From positions 59,182 to 123,181 of the forward strand of contig FN648459.1 of NCBI GenBank assembly GCA_000310025.1: DNA of 64,000 nt. Direction: 5' to 3'. This document shows, in pieces, positions 11,015 to 21,983 of this stretch; position 1 is the first letter of the stretch, and each line of letters begins with the position of its first letter. The notes under the pieces were generated by a model, which was given only the letters and a program-made list of their open reading frames with translations, searched no databases and was not told the origin of the DNA. A program made the position numbers and the translations under genes. The stretch is from Ectocarpus siliculosus. Its lineage: Eukaryota > Sar > Phaeophyceae > Ectocarpales > Ectocarpaceae.

Positions 11015-12010
11015 GATGATACAATAAGAGGGTGAGGTGGAATACTGTAGCGTTTTTGTGGAAAAGAGAAAAAAGTACCACCTGCTTTGTTACCGTTGGG
11101 TCGTTTATACCACACAGCGGCAGTGTTGAGTCGTGGGGCGCGTGCGATTTACAGAGATGGGGGGTGGTATTCATCATCATGAACTAGAGAGAAGGGGAGA
11201 TGAGTGTTTTGATGAGCTATGTGTAGAGCAGCATAGGGAAAAAAGTCTCTGTTCCTCTCTTTGGTTCGCGGTTTCATCTGCAGGCAACTCCAAAAGCGTG
11301 TGAGTTGTGACCAAACTAGCACACGGAAGGCACACATGGCATCGTAGGCCCTCGCATACAAGTATAGAGAGTTTTACAGCAGTACATGCATCATCAATGG
11401 TGGTGTCTAGAAGCGTGGCGGTTGGTGTGTGACTTTTGTCCTCTCTCTCGCTGGTGACTAAAACGCTGCCACTCGCAAAACGCACACAACAACACAACAA
11501 AGTTGACACAACGCTTCTTCTCTCCTCTCGCATCCTCCGCCGATAGCTGACAGCTGTATAGTAGGACACCCACACACCCCTCGCCCTCCCGGTGGTGTGT
11601 GGGTGTCTCCCGCCCCCCTTATGCATGTTACCTGTCTCTGTGTAGTGTGCGTCTTGCAACACAGCAGCTCACCGGCGGAATACAAAAAAATATCACGCCT
11701 GTCTGGTATTTGTGCGGGGACGCTTGGTTCCGCAAATCAAATGCAGCGCAGATGCTGTGCTATCTCGACGCACCGAGCCAGACTGTAAATTTAGCAGTTG
11801 GGACAGGTTGGGGAAAATGCTACTTGTTGTGCACAAGTTTCAGATTAAAATTTGGTTCCTCCTGGATGGTAAAATGGGCTCCAATCTCATGTGTACTTAT
11901 CGGCGCACAGACACCAGACACCAGGCACCAGACACCAGACGCGGCAGGATAGCGTTTATTTGTCTGTCATCACACACGGAAGGAGTGTTCGCGATTTTTT
12001 TTTTGCCTTC
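11015..12010 (+). repeat. Dispersed repeat R1, copy 1
   Basis: About 0.9-1.0 kb that aligns in the same orientation with 61620-62525. Shared blocks include CTAGCACACGGAAGG, the CCTCCGCCGATA(G)C region, GGTGGTGTGTGGGTGTCTCC, CGCAGATGCTGTGCTA and ACTTATCGGCGCACAGACAC. Identity is partial with many indels. No frame is conserved between copies, so this looks like a non-autonomous element. I could not define terminal repeats or a target duplication. Confidence 0.75.
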
Positions 12011-12561
12011 GTTGCTGAGGGACCGAAATCAATACCCCAGGTTATGACACATGGGACACCGCAGACAGATACACGTGTGCAAATCTCTTCTTCAAGGGCC
12101 TTGATTTTAACGCGAAAATGCCACATCATGTTATATATACAAGGGCTCCGGACTTCGGGCGCAGAGGCGCCCTCGTCCTCAGTAGTAGGCTTAAAGGGAA
12201 GGTGTGAAGGCTGTGCACAGCATAATACCAAGGGCATGAAGCCGCAGGGTGACCGAATGAACGGTGTGAAGATGTTCGCGTTGTATTCGAGAAATGTGTC
12301 GTTCCCGGTGTAACATGAAGCTTCAAAAGTCGCGTGTACGTGAATTTTTGTCTAGCTTCGCCCGGTGCGGACGAAACGGAGATGTAAGCTACGGTCGCCT
12401 CACTATTCTTGCGCTGGTAAGAACGTAGTCGCACTCTCAGGCAACGTTCTCTGGTGGCTTTGCGGTGGCCAATATCCTCCCTAAAGGGGCCATAGAAAGA
12501 ACGAACACTGCAATTGTTCGACGGTATTGCCGGTAGTTGATGGTGTGTTGCCGCCTAGCTC

Positions 12562-12735
12562 TCATATTCAAACTTCTTCAGTGCCGCGCGTTCCTCTAAT
12601 GTCCCCCTCTAATGTTCTGGAGCTATTATTCTAACTTTTTCAGTGTCGTCCCGCTCGAATGGTCATATTCTAACTTCTTCAGTGTCGATCCGCTCTAATG
12701 TCGCGCCCTTCTCTAATGGCCCCCTCTAATGACGC
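12562..12735 (+). repeat. Short degenerate tandem repeat
   Basis: Imperfect reiteration of CTAACTTCTTCAGTGTCG and CCGCTCTAATGTC words with variable spacing. The flanks 12011-12561 and 12736-13220 hold no gene I can support. Confidence 0.55.
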
Positions 12736-13220
12736 CGATATGCGGTATCCCTCACATTGTGAAAGGAGTCGAACACCTACAACATTCAGACAAAGTGGAC
12801 GCTAGTTGACGGTGAAAGAGTTGACGCCTCCCGCCTCGGGTCATCGTTGCCCCTTCCTGCCCTAGTGGTTATTGCCGATTACCACTGCGGAAGGTATGGT
12901 TTCGTCTGCAGCCTTGTGCGGAGGTCTCGAGCTTCTTAATGTTGAAGCGCGAAGGTGATGGCCGTGATGATGTCGGTGATGGTGCAGGCGGTAGGGTGCC
13001 TGCGCTGGCGGCAGAATGTAATTATTGGGGAGATGGATGTAAGAGCGTGTTCGTGTCATAATGCCTAGCTAGCTAGATGATACCGTATAACGTAAATTTA
13101 AAGCAGAAGAAAGAGGTTGTTGGGGAGGAGGTAATGTGGAGGCATTAAAAAAGTGGATGTTTATCTGAGCATCAAAAATTCGTTTAGCTGCGATGATTTC
13201 TTCGACACATAATAGTTATC

Positions 13221-14000
13221 CTAATGTTGTTGGAGGTCAAATACGCGGTGGTAAGCACGTCCATGCAAGGTGAGCATTGAAGGGGCTGGCGGTTCAGTCC
13301 ATGTCTTTTTTTGAATACAGCCTGCGCCTAATGCAGTAAATCCGAAAAGCCCGTTGTACCTTCTTTGAGCAGAAATGAATTTAGTAGTTTCAAACAGCGC
13401 CATAAGATGGTGGGGGATAGATTTGAGAGGATGGATACACGACTTGCCTTTGTTACAACAATTTAATCCCTTTTCTTCTTTCCAAAGTTGAGCATTGCAG
13501 TGAGAACATGTGATAATTTGTGGATCATCCAAATCCGTGTGTTTTAGCTCGAAAGTTGCCGAGGGGAAGTCGAATGATTGCGAGTCAATGTCTTGCACTC
13601 CAAGGCGGATTTGGTTACTAGCATCACCGCGAAGGCTGTCTAGACTGGGTGCCGGTAACCTTGGTGCTCGATTCCTCATTTGGCTAAAACGTTGACGTAT
13701 CATATCGAGTTCAGGGTCTGAGTCGTGTGGTGTGTTATTGTTTGCATTACGACGTCGACGTTCCGTTAGTATTTCAGCACGTCTTCGTCTGCGAGATCTT
13801 GCTAGTTCTGCGTGTTGCGCGTTATCCGGACAGGTTTGTGGTGTTCGAGTTTCAGGCGTCGTTCGTGGTTGGGTGAGCGATCTTCGTTGGGTATTTCGAC
13901 GAGCTGAAGGTGGTCGTCGAGTTGGAGTTGTTTGTACGTTCCTTGAGGGAGTGTTACTCTGGCTGGGTGTAGAACTTTGGTGTGGATTGTGACGTGCAGT
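13221..14000 (-). pseudogene. Helitron RepHel protein, N-terminal fragment
   Basis: The minus frame runs open from about 14000 to the stop at 13221. It begins with Arg/Thr/Pro-rich sequence including ARSRRRRAEILTERRRR. Then comes the Helitron N-terminal signature: CSHCNAQLWKEE, a further Cys cluster (LNCCNKGKSC), and the order YNGLFGFTALG ... MLTLHGRAYHRVFDL. In intact Helitrons this region precedes the HUH replication-initiator and Pif1-like helicase domains, which take part in rolling-circle transposition. Both are missing here; the frame stops right after the HGRAYHR motif. The fragment is AT-richer than its neighbours. A separate decayed helicase end lies at 26720-27046. Confidence 0.75.
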
Positions 14001-14206
14001 ATGTGTTCGTGTTTGGCGATATTTGAGATGCGGCTGCTGAACGAGTTACCCGATGAATTGGCGTCGGCCGACATCGATGATTGTCAGACATGGGGTGATA
14101 TCTTTACTCAATTGATGGTTGGCGAAAGCCAGTTGAAGTTGACAACAATGTGCCTTGAATAACTTGAGACGTTTACTTTTTTCTGAAATGGAAACACGCG
14201 TCTTAC

Positions 14207-14471
14207 TTTAGAGGTCGGCGAGGGCGGCCGGGACGGTGGCAGAGGCTGGTAAGACTCCTTGTCGTGGGTAGTTCCCAGGTCGCGGTGCTCGTCGGTCTTG
14301 TTGAGGATCTCGTTGATGGTCTGGTCCCACAGGCGGCGGGCGCACTGGTAGTGCAGTGGCGGGAAGTCTCAATCCTTGATGATCAGGTCATCCTCGACGA
14401 TCTCGCCCGTGCACCCGTCGGCCAGGTCTTCCTCGTTAGTCGCTGCGTCGGAACACTCGCAGTGCACCTTT
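14207..14471 (-). pseudogene. Orphan exon with a single in-frame stop
   Basis: Between an acceptor-like CACTGCAAAG and donor GTAAGA lies a strongly coding frame with GC-rich third positions: an acidic part (SDAATNEEDLADG, EIVEDDLIIKD), a TGA at 14371-14369, then LHYQCARRLWDQTINEILNK and a Pro/Ser-rich end. One stop in otherwise clean coding sequence indicates a recently lost exon. I do not recognise the protein and found no partner exons. Confidence 0.45.
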
Positions 14472-15123
14472 CTTTGCAGTGGATATCGGATGGGTGACAG
14501 GGGAAAATATAAGGGGTAAATTTCACATGGTTTTACTCCATAAAGAAATGATATTTTATTTTATGACGTCGACGGTTGAACTCGGTGTACTGACAGGGGA
14601 AAATATAAGGAATAAATGTCACATGGTTTTCGTACATGCACAACCGGAGATCATCAGTAATGAGTAAAAAAACAATTAGAAGAAAAATAAAGACCTACTA
14701 TTGCTAATCTATCTTAGACTTCTTTCTGTAGATAGAGATGGATTTATTGTGTCATTAAGTTTTTTTTTTCTGTGGAGAATCAAAGTCCGCTGTCAGAGCC
14801 AGCCAGCAGCACGCACGCGCCCTAGCTAGCGTGTGGAGGACGTGCGACCCGGCGGTAATCTGGCGCTAAGGTGACAACTGCCCGACATGATAGCCGTTTT
14901 TATGGTATCTGCGAACAGTTTGAGTGGTGTTCGTGTGTGTTTATTGGTCCGAGAAAGTGGCCTCACAACTTACACAATACTCTGTTCTCATTTTCAAGCG
15001 CGCGCACGCTTCCCACCCGAGCTCATTCCCTCTCACCCCCCTCTCGTCCTCCCTTGGACTCCGTTTTCTCACTCTCCGCCTCTCCATTTTCTCTACTCGT
15101 CACGATATCCTCCGCCCGCGTAG

Positions 15124-15305
15124 TCCAAGGTCGTTCTGCGGCGAGGGGTGCCCTTTCCGACGTCAACGCGAATGAAGCCCATCATCACCAAACCCGTGGG
15201 CGCACGGCCGCTAAGGCCACCAAACCCCCGTCCAAGTCCTACACGACTCCGAAGGGGAAGGGTCGCAAGACCATCGTCCGGAAGAAGAGGCGAGCGCCAT
15301 CCTTG
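15124..15305 (+). CDS. Lys/Arg-rich orphan exon with a destruction-box-like motif
   Basis: A frame between a possible acceptor CCCGCGTAG and a good donor GTGAGT. It contains RGALSDVNANE, which resembles the RxALxDVxN destruction box near the N-terminus of A/B-type cyclins, followed by Thr/Lys/Pro-rich sequence and KGKGRKTIVRKKRR. No in-frame ATG precedes it and no cyclin box follows in the window. It is either an isolated exon of an unrecognised gene or a relic. The overlapping ATG frame at 15171 is Pro/Arg-rich and less convincing. Nothing else is seen from 15306 to 16249 apart from a CT tract near 16040. Confidence 0.25.
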
Positions 15306-16249
15306 GTGAGTCTCATCATCATGAAAGCGCGCTTTCGTGAACGTGTTTGCCCCGAATATTTCATCCTGCATCGTTTGGAATGTATGGGCGCATGGGCGCA
15401 TGCGCATGCACCCATTTTACATTTTGTTTTACTTGTTTTTTTTATGTTGGAATCATCGTCACGAGTATGTGTGCAGCCTGCGATGGCCGATTCCAAGGAG
15501 AGGCACCCATGTTAACTCGCTTCTTTTAGGGCCCAAATTCGGAGTGAGTCATGAGTTGGAGTTAATCCTGTCAAGAGTACCTACTTTCCTATTGGGCCCG
15601 GTCTAACACATGCACATTTCGTGTTACTGATGTATGCACAAAGAAACGGAACAAAAATAATTTCCTCTTGGATTTAGACTCGCGGGTTTCCTCTCGGCGC
15701 ACCACAGGATAGCTTTTTTCTAGGTCCGCCCTCTCGTTCTTTGCTCTCCCTCCTCACTTCCAAGTACAATCGTCCGCTGTGGTCGTTGTCGCTGTCTTCG
15801 GCCCCTCTGTACCCACCCAGTGCATCCGGGCTCTGCACCCCGTCAGCGTTGCATTCATTCATTGCTTTCGCCCGCACCTCGCACGCTGTTTCATTTTGTT
15901 TTCAAGCATTGATCAGTAGCCACATCCCCCATGCCCAAGGCAACAGCTCGCGTCCATGCTCTCCGCAATCGACCGTCGACCGTGCTGCAGTCACCCAAGT
16001 GTACACACACAGAATTCGATATTGTCTGTATATGCCCGGTCTTTCTCTCTCCTCTCTCTCTCCCTCTCTCTACCGCATGCTATTATTGCGTAGAAGCGGG
16101 GTTTTGTGTTTCAATCCTGAGTCGTCATAGGTCGTCACCCGTCCGTGCAATCGCAAGATATGACAACCATGGGTGACGCTTTTTCTCGACACCCGCACTC
16201 ATTCGGTCGCGCTTGTTCCTCACGCCCACTCGATCGTGGCTCTAGATGG

Positions 16250-16391
16250 AGAGAGAGACAGGGACACACACAGAGGGATTGCGAGGGGTTGACAGACAGA
16301 GAGACCGACAGATGTACAAAGAGAGATGAACAGAGAGAGAGACGGAGAGAGACGGAGAGAGACGGAGAGAGAGAGAGAGAGACGGAGAGAG

Positions 16392-16437
<46 letters not shown>
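16250..16437 (+). repeat. GA microsatellite with interrupted (GA)n and GACGGAGA units
   Basis: Nearly pure GA dinucleotides from about 16365 to 16437, preceded by interrupted GAGACGGAGA units. It ends 50 bp before MITE copy 1. Open frames across it are low complexity only. Confidence 0.95.
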
Positions 16438-16439
<2 letters not shown>

Positions 16440-16486
16440 TCAACTTCCTCCCACATCCTAACTTACCCAGCCTTGTAACATGCGTA

Positions 16487-16702
16487 CCGTACGTGATATA
16501 ATATTCCACACCCCCTGGACCGGTTTTCAAAGCTCGATTACTCCACAAAGAGTTCGCACGAAGGAAACAATACATTTTCGGAAAGCACTCGATGAGATGG
16601 CTTAAGCACTACCGTTTACAGCGCTGCCACATTCTCGCTGCTGTGGATTAATTGAGCTTTAAACATCGATCCAAGGGGTGTGGTATCCTGTGTCACCTAC
16701 GG
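16487..16702. mobile_element. TA-flanked MITE, copy 1 (about 216 bp)
   Basis: Terminal inverted repeats of about 55-65 bp: the left end starts CCGTACGTGATATAATATTC and continues through CACACCCCCTGGACC to AAGCTCGATTACTCCAC. The right end, reversed, starts CCGTAGGTGACACAGGATAC and follows the same order. The element sits between TA dinucleotides, as expected for Tc1/mariner-type insertion. Related copies are at 29274-29490 and 50553-50727. No coding sequence. Confidence 0.8.
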
Positions 16703-17144
16703 TATGTTGGAAGTCTGTGTCAATGGTGTCGGGATCTCGATTGCGTTTATCGTGTGTGTGTGTTGTTGGCGGGTATAGACACCGCTGTCGCGTTGTATTG
16801 CCTCCTGTCGTTTCGTCACTCATGACGATCCTCTTCCCGTCTTAAAGTTCGAACGATTACGCATTTGCTCACGCGGGTACAGTCGCTGTTGGTGTCTCGG
16901 AGGTGTCGTTGGCATAGCCCGTCAGGCAAGATTGTCGTTCGGGTCGATATTCCCTTTTGATTTCGTCTAGGCTTGGTTCACGTTGGAAACTCATCTCGGG
17001 TGCATAATCGGTGGAAAGCTGCGACATGAAAGATCCGGTCAACATCGTTCAAAACACATCAACTTCTGAACACGAACGTCGGAAAAGGCATGCCACACAC
17101 AAACAACATCTACCCCCATGCCCACGTCTCATCGATCGTGTATT

Positions 17145-18188
17145 TTACGGGAAAACGAAGTAGATGCATGTTGGAATCGCTTCCTTAAGCGTGGCGGCGC
17201 AACCCGCCGAAATCCTTTGTAGGTGGTATCTTATGCAACATAGGCCAGGTGTAGAAGCAGAGGATGGCATGTATTGTGTCACGTAAGCACGTCCTGTAAC
17301 GCCTGAACAGCGGTGACAGGTAGTACGTGCACACCACACACAATAATGCATGCACACCCACATGAAAGGTGGACAGAATCCGCGCGTGTGCTCCGTGGGT
17401 TTCTTCCGAGCGTGAGTGAAAGAGTTGGAACATTCAAAGTTGCGACATATCGGCGTCCCTTCAGCCGGAGAATCCGGCAACATGCACTTGATTCTTTGCA
17501 AATTGGAAATCAACGGTGCCGTACCCCGGGGAGGGGATGAACTTTGCATCTGAAATGCGCGCCCGGAGTACATAAAACAGGGTGGGGGTCGTATTTTTCC
17601 CGCCATTGAATATCCCGGGGGATGATACATAAACTCGGAGGGAGAATAGCAACCTCGACACACATCCAAATAATCTGTGTTCCCGCAATGGACAATAAAT
17701 GCGAAGTATGCATACGAGCATCCAATCCGATCGATACGGCCATGTGTCCTCTTCTCTTGTCGCTCCCGGCAGTCGAATGGTATTGGATATACCGTCTTCC
17801 ACGGCGTCCACGTAGGAATTGCAATATATAAACCATGTATTTTACAAGAACACAGGGCTTCCACTCGGGAGTTTGGTTTCTTGCTTCCCACGGGGTTCGC
17901 AAAAGCACATGGTCGATGTTGGTCCCCCAGTTGTATCTTCGATTCGATGGTGTGCTTGCGTGCTGTTTTCCGTACAACTCTTAAATTTCCTCGTCTTTTC
18001 TTCGTGCGTCCGTGAGAGTCTACGCGTGTGCCTGCAGGATGGTAATTTATTTGCGTCACCTCGTTGTCGTCACAATAACCCAACAAGTTCATCTCTTGCA
18101 CAGATGCATGCGAGTCCATTGCTTTCTCCCTCTTCCTATTAGGCCGTTTCCTACACCAACGGAAAATCTTGGACAAAAAAAGGCGCAA
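17145..18188 (-). CDS. Orphan 347-codon open reading frame
   Basis: An uninterrupted minus-strand frame from an ATG at 18188 to a stop at 17145. It is longer than chance favours at this GC content. It is rich in Cys, His, Arg and Pro, has no obvious domain, signal peptide or transmembrane run, and its codon use is not clearly biased. It ends in a hydrophobic stretch (CIYFVFP). It may be a young or lineage-restricted gene or a fortuitous ORF. The flanks 16703-17144 show nothing. Confidence 0.25.
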   Translation of the reverse strand: MRLFLSKIFRWCRKRPNRKREKAMDSHASVQEMNLLGYCDDNEVTQINYHPAGTRVDSHGRTKKRRGNLRVVRKTARKHTIESKIQLGDQHRPCAFANPVGSKKPNSRVEALCSCKIHGLYIAIPTWTPWKTVYPIPFDCRERQEKRTHGRIDRIGCSYAYFAFIVHCGNTDYLDVCRGCYSPSEFMYHPPGYSMAGKIRPPPCFMYSGRAFQMQSSSPPRGTAPLISNLQRIKCMLPDSPAEGTPICRNFECSNSFTHARKKPTEHTRGFCPPFMWVCMHYCVWCARTTCHRCSGVTGRAYVTQYMPSSASTPGLCCIRYHLQRISAGCAATLKEAIPTCIYFVFP

Positions 18189-18497
18189 TATCCTGCTTGG
18201 TCAAACGGATTATCCACCCGCCTCGACGGGCGCGCGCGTGTGGTCTCTTTTTTGGCGTCGTCGGAGTATGGGGTTCTTTTCCACGCGACATGACTTCTTT
18301 CTTTCTGCAAGAGTTTCAAATTTGGGGTGGGCCGTATCTCACATTCTGGGTGCAGATCGTCATGGTTGGCCCAAGACGGTTCATGTGTTCAAATGTATAC
18401 CGCCGGCCAAGTTCCCGCTCGCAGCATACCACACCCTATCCGACCAACTCATGGCATTTTTGCACCCTCCCCGTTCCCGACCTCTGTCGCCCCGTGG

Positions 18498-19604
18498 ATG
18501 CAGGACTCCGACGATGCCGTCCAACCCATGCAAGAGTCCGGTTCAGAGTACGACCCGGAGAGCGACCCCGGCAACGACTCCACGAACGAAGAGCTGACCG
18601 TCGACCCCAACCGGTTCGACAACAACGACAACAGCTGTGAAGGGTCTGATGCAAGCAGCGTGGACCTTCTCGCGTCGCGGCCACTCCCGGCAGCGATGCG
18701 CGGCAACGACGCCCGCTCGATCCGCCTGCCTTCCACGGGCGGCGGGCATGCAGGGCAGTCCTCCAGCCGCCGCGATCCCGCCACCACCTCTTCGGCCCAT
18801 GCAGATGGTCGCGCCGCTTCCTCTTCACGCGGCCGAGCTGGCGCGGTTGTGCGCAGCTCTGTGACGGGCGGCGGACGCGATGCCGCCAGCACCACTTCAA
18901 CGCAGGCGGACGGTCGTTCCGGTGCCTCTTCACGCGGCGGAGCTGCCTCGGTCGTGCACCGCACTGCCTCCACCGGCGCCTCCGGCACTTCTTCTGGCCC
19001 ACGTGGTGCATCTGAATCTGCTGCGCTACGCACTTCGTCGGGCGGAGGCGGCTCAATCTCCGCCTCGACCGCGAGGGCAACGGGTGTTCAGTCCGCGGCC
19101 CGCGGCCAGCATCTCGCCCTGAGTTCTTCCCGTGGCGGAGCTGCCTCTGCGCAATTCTCTTCATCGGCCGACGGAGGCGCTGGCTCCAGGACGACCATGA
19201 GAGGCGGAGGAGCGACGTCTTCCGCGTCCAGGTGCGACGACACCGAGCCCACATCGTCCCGCGGCAGGGCTTCCGCCGCTTCCTCGCGTCGCCCGGGCGG
19301 GGAAGGGTCTGCTGCATCAGGGAGGGACGCCGGGACTTCCTCTGCCGCCGCTCGTCGCGGTTCGGGTGGTGGTGCCTTCGATCGTATCCACACCATGAGC
19401 TTCACGCGGTTGGGCGAATCTCCGCTTCCAGCGGCCACGGCGTTGGGGTCCGACGAGGAGGACCCATCCGATCTCCTCTACCGTAAGCAGATCAATTCTG
19501 GAATGACCGGGGATGAGCTTTACGACTGCCTCCTGACGGCTCATGTGAACGTGGTGGCTAGGTTGGGTCTGCTCGCACGCCTTCTCACAGCGGTCAACCC
19601 GTAG
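18498..19604 (+). CDS. Copy C exon 1: Ser/Ala/Gly/Arg-rich N-terminus
   Basis: From the ATG at 18498 the frame begins MQDSDDAVQPMQESG and an acidic Asp/Asn stretch, then about 230 residues of degenerate repeats (units around ADGRAASSSRGRAG and ADGRSGASSRGGAA), then a helical end DELYDCLLTAHVNVVARL similar to copy B exon 2. The frame is open upstream to 18327, so the start is uncertain. It stops at 19602-19604; the real donor probably lies just before. A 293-codon antisense frame is a GC-rich shadow. Confidence 0.55.
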   Translation: MQDSDDAVQPMQESGSEYDPESDPGNDSTNEELTVDPNRFDNNDNSCEGSDASSVDLLASRPLPAAMRGNDARSIRLPSTGGGHAGQSSSRRDPATTSSAHADGRAASSSRGRAGAVVRSSVTGGGRDAASTTSTQADGRSGASSRGGAASVVHRTASTGASGTSSGPRGASESAALRTSSGGGGSISASTARATGVQSAARGQHLALSSSRGGAASAQFSSSADGGAGSRTTMRGGGATSSASRCDDTEPTSSRGRASAASSRRPGGEGSAASGRDAGTSSAAARRGSGGGAFDRIHTMSFTRLGESPLPAATALGSDEEDPSDLLYRKQINSGMTGDELYDCLLTAHVNVVARLGLLARLLTAVNP

Positions 19605-20259
19605 TTGGAAAGTGATCGTTGTTTTGTACGATACCGTAAGAAGAACGAGAAATACCGCCGGGGTACCAAAAATGCATAATGTAGGCCCGGATGACCGTAG
19701 TTGTTTTCGTACCCCCCCCACCCCTCTTTCTTGTGTGAGCCCCGGCAGGGTGTTCTTTATTTACGGCAAAACTGTCCTACCGATAAGGGCATTCAGGTGC
19801 TATGGCAGGTGCATCACAGCAGAGAACAGACAACACCGCGGGGATATTCGCCCTGTGGCGTTCTTTTTTTAATCGTCCTTCTACCGTTGTCTCAGCGTTT
19901 TTTTTCAACAGGGTATTGAGGTATGTTTCGATATTGCTTGGATTACAGCTTCACCCCTCTTATAGTAGCCAGAACCGGTTTACCAATTGGATCTTGCTGA
20001 GTGTGTTTATCACATCATAGATCCGCACCGTTTAACCATAGGGACGGAACTAACACAACACAGAAGCACCTGTACCCACAGCGTTCACTTGCAGCACGGA
20101 ACCTGACGACCGTATCGCGCGTGTGTCTCTTGCCACCTCTCTCTCCCACCCTCCGTGTTCGCGTGCTTACACCCCCCGAAACCCAGGTGCCCATGATGCA
20201 AGGGTAGTCTCCCGTTCCGTCCGACAAGGACACCAATAACAAGACCCTACGGGGAGCAG

Positions 20260-20402
20260 TGTCGAACATAATGGCGCCCTACGCATATGCCTTCGTCGGG
20301 GACGAAAAGAAGGCGTTCTCGGGCGGACGAGCTCCCACCCCCGACAACAACGCGTTCCTGGCAGCCGTCCGATTCTTGTGGCCGGTGAACACGCGTAGAG
20401 AG
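20260..20402 (+). CDS. Copy C exon 2
   Basis: Acceptor GGGGAGCAG, donor GTACTT. It reads MAPYAYAFVGDEKKAFSGG, then PTPDNNAFLAAVRFLW and ends NTRRE. Weakly similar to copy B exon 3. The phase does not fit exon 3, so an exon may be missing between 20402 and 20986, where I see none. Confidence 0.45.
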
Positions 20403-20985
20403 GTACTTTCCGCACATGCACACCTGCCCTCTATTTACCGTGTGGTTTATGCCGTATCTGGTTGACGTCCTTCGTCGCCAACCAGTCTTGTGCATGTACA
20501 TATCTACAGGCACCCGCGCGCGCTCATGACATCGAGACCAATGGCAAGCACGTGCGTGTACCTACGCGCATAGATACATCCATCCATATTAAGGGTTCCG
20601 GATGATTCGTCAGCCATGCGTAGAAAAGACAAGCACAAGCCGTGCTCCATCAACAAATTTCGGACTTGCACTTGGTCCAAGTGGTACCGTCAGACGTAGT
20701 GAAATGCAGTCAAATTCCGTTGTTGTCCCGCCAGTTTTGTGCCTTCCAAAGAACGCCATCAGTCGTGTTTTTGCTAAATCATGATACGCCTACTATAGTC
20801 TAGTCGTGTTAATCGTGCTTCATTTATAGCAGAAGTCCCTCGAAACCTCTTGGTTTTGGTCGCATGTCCTGCAACACGGTGACGTGCAGATATCGTCCGT
20901 ATGAGGTCCTGCACCCATTTTCTCTCGAATACATGTGACTCATTGCCTTTCTCATCTCCGTTTACACGCGTTGATGTCACCCCAG

Positions 20986-21167
20986 CGGATTTCATCACCG
21001 CCACCACCACCGCGCGGGTTAGCATCCACCAAGACGCCCGGATGGCTTGCGCGCACATCATCGAGGGGATGCTCGAGCTGGAGCAAGCGGAGCACCACCC
21101 CGAGACAATCACCGACCTCTGGCGCGGGGTCCGGAACCGCATCACTACAATCGAGGCGGAGTCGACG
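20986..21167 (+). CDS. Copy C exon 3
   Basis: Acceptor GTCACCCCAG, donor GTAACC, ends in phase 0. It encodes ADFITATTTARVSIHQ and then a strongly helical part (ACAHIIEGMLELEQAEHH, DLWRGVRNRITTIEAE). It corresponds to copy B exon 4. Confidence 0.55.
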
Positions 21168-21691
21168 GTAACCGTTGACGTCCAATATACCCTGGTCGCC
21201 GTGTTGCGGAAACGTAGCTAACATTGTTGAAATTCGGCGTTCACGTGCTATTTTTGTAGCACGCAGCGTGTGTGCGATGAACGCTTTCGCAAGTCTCTCA
21301 GGTTACTGCCCCCGAACCTCTTATTTGCAGCGGAGCGGTCGTCGGGGCGGCGGTGATGATCAATGCACGGAGAGTGTACTGTTCTATGACATCTTTCACA
21401 ATCCCGGGCGTTGCTTGTAAACGTATCCGACAGAGGACCTGTGCACCCCATTACATGTTTTCTGTGACGCGGATATTTTTTCCTGGCTACCCCCCGTCGG
21501 TGGCGGTGACCAACGTTTATCGATCCATACAAGGCCGTTCCCACGGCGAAAAATAACACATATAGCTGTGTTATGTCCCCGGTCGACTGCGCTCTGTTAT
21601 TCCTACAACAGTTTGGTGCGTTCCCTCGCTTCTTGAAGCCGTATGTATGCAAAATTGTGTGAGTGACAACACGTTTACGTTTGTATTGCAG

Positions 21692-21804
21692 GCCATGGAG
21701 GGCCTATGGCACCGGGTCTTCACCCGCTATATCAAAGGGCACTAAGGCAAGACGCGGAAGGAGTGGTGCGAGAACCGCGAGCGCTCGCGGACTTCGTCGC
21801 CGAG
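21692..21804 (+). pseudogene. Copy C exon 4 with a 1-nt deletion
   Basis: After acceptor TTGTATTGCAG the expected frame starts AMEGLWHRVFTRYIKGH and then meets TAA. The second half reads correctly only in another frame (VVREPRALADFVAE), up to donor GTGATT. The exon is 113 nt; the equivalent copy B exon is 114 nt and stays open. A single lost base between the two halves explains both facts. Confidence 0.6.
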
Positions 21805-21983
21805 GTGATTACCATGTACAATCGCGTCGAACAGGACGCGTCCCATCGACGCGTTTAGACAACAGTTCGATTGCTGTATGACACCGCAATAATAGTGTCC
21901 GCGTACCACGTGCGAAGTACTTCTACGTAGCTTGGCTCACTTGCTTGCTGACCCACTTGTGCGCTGACCGTATTTGCATGTAG

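Noticed and set aside
16135-16575. Ser/Leu and Arg/Glu repeat proteins
   Set aside because: Low-complexity translations of the GA microsatellite; the CT tract at 29.0-29.2 kb gives the same artefact.
18436-19317. 293-codon Arg-rich minus-strand frame
   Set aside because: Antisense shadow of the GC-rich, repeat-bearing exon 1 of copy C.
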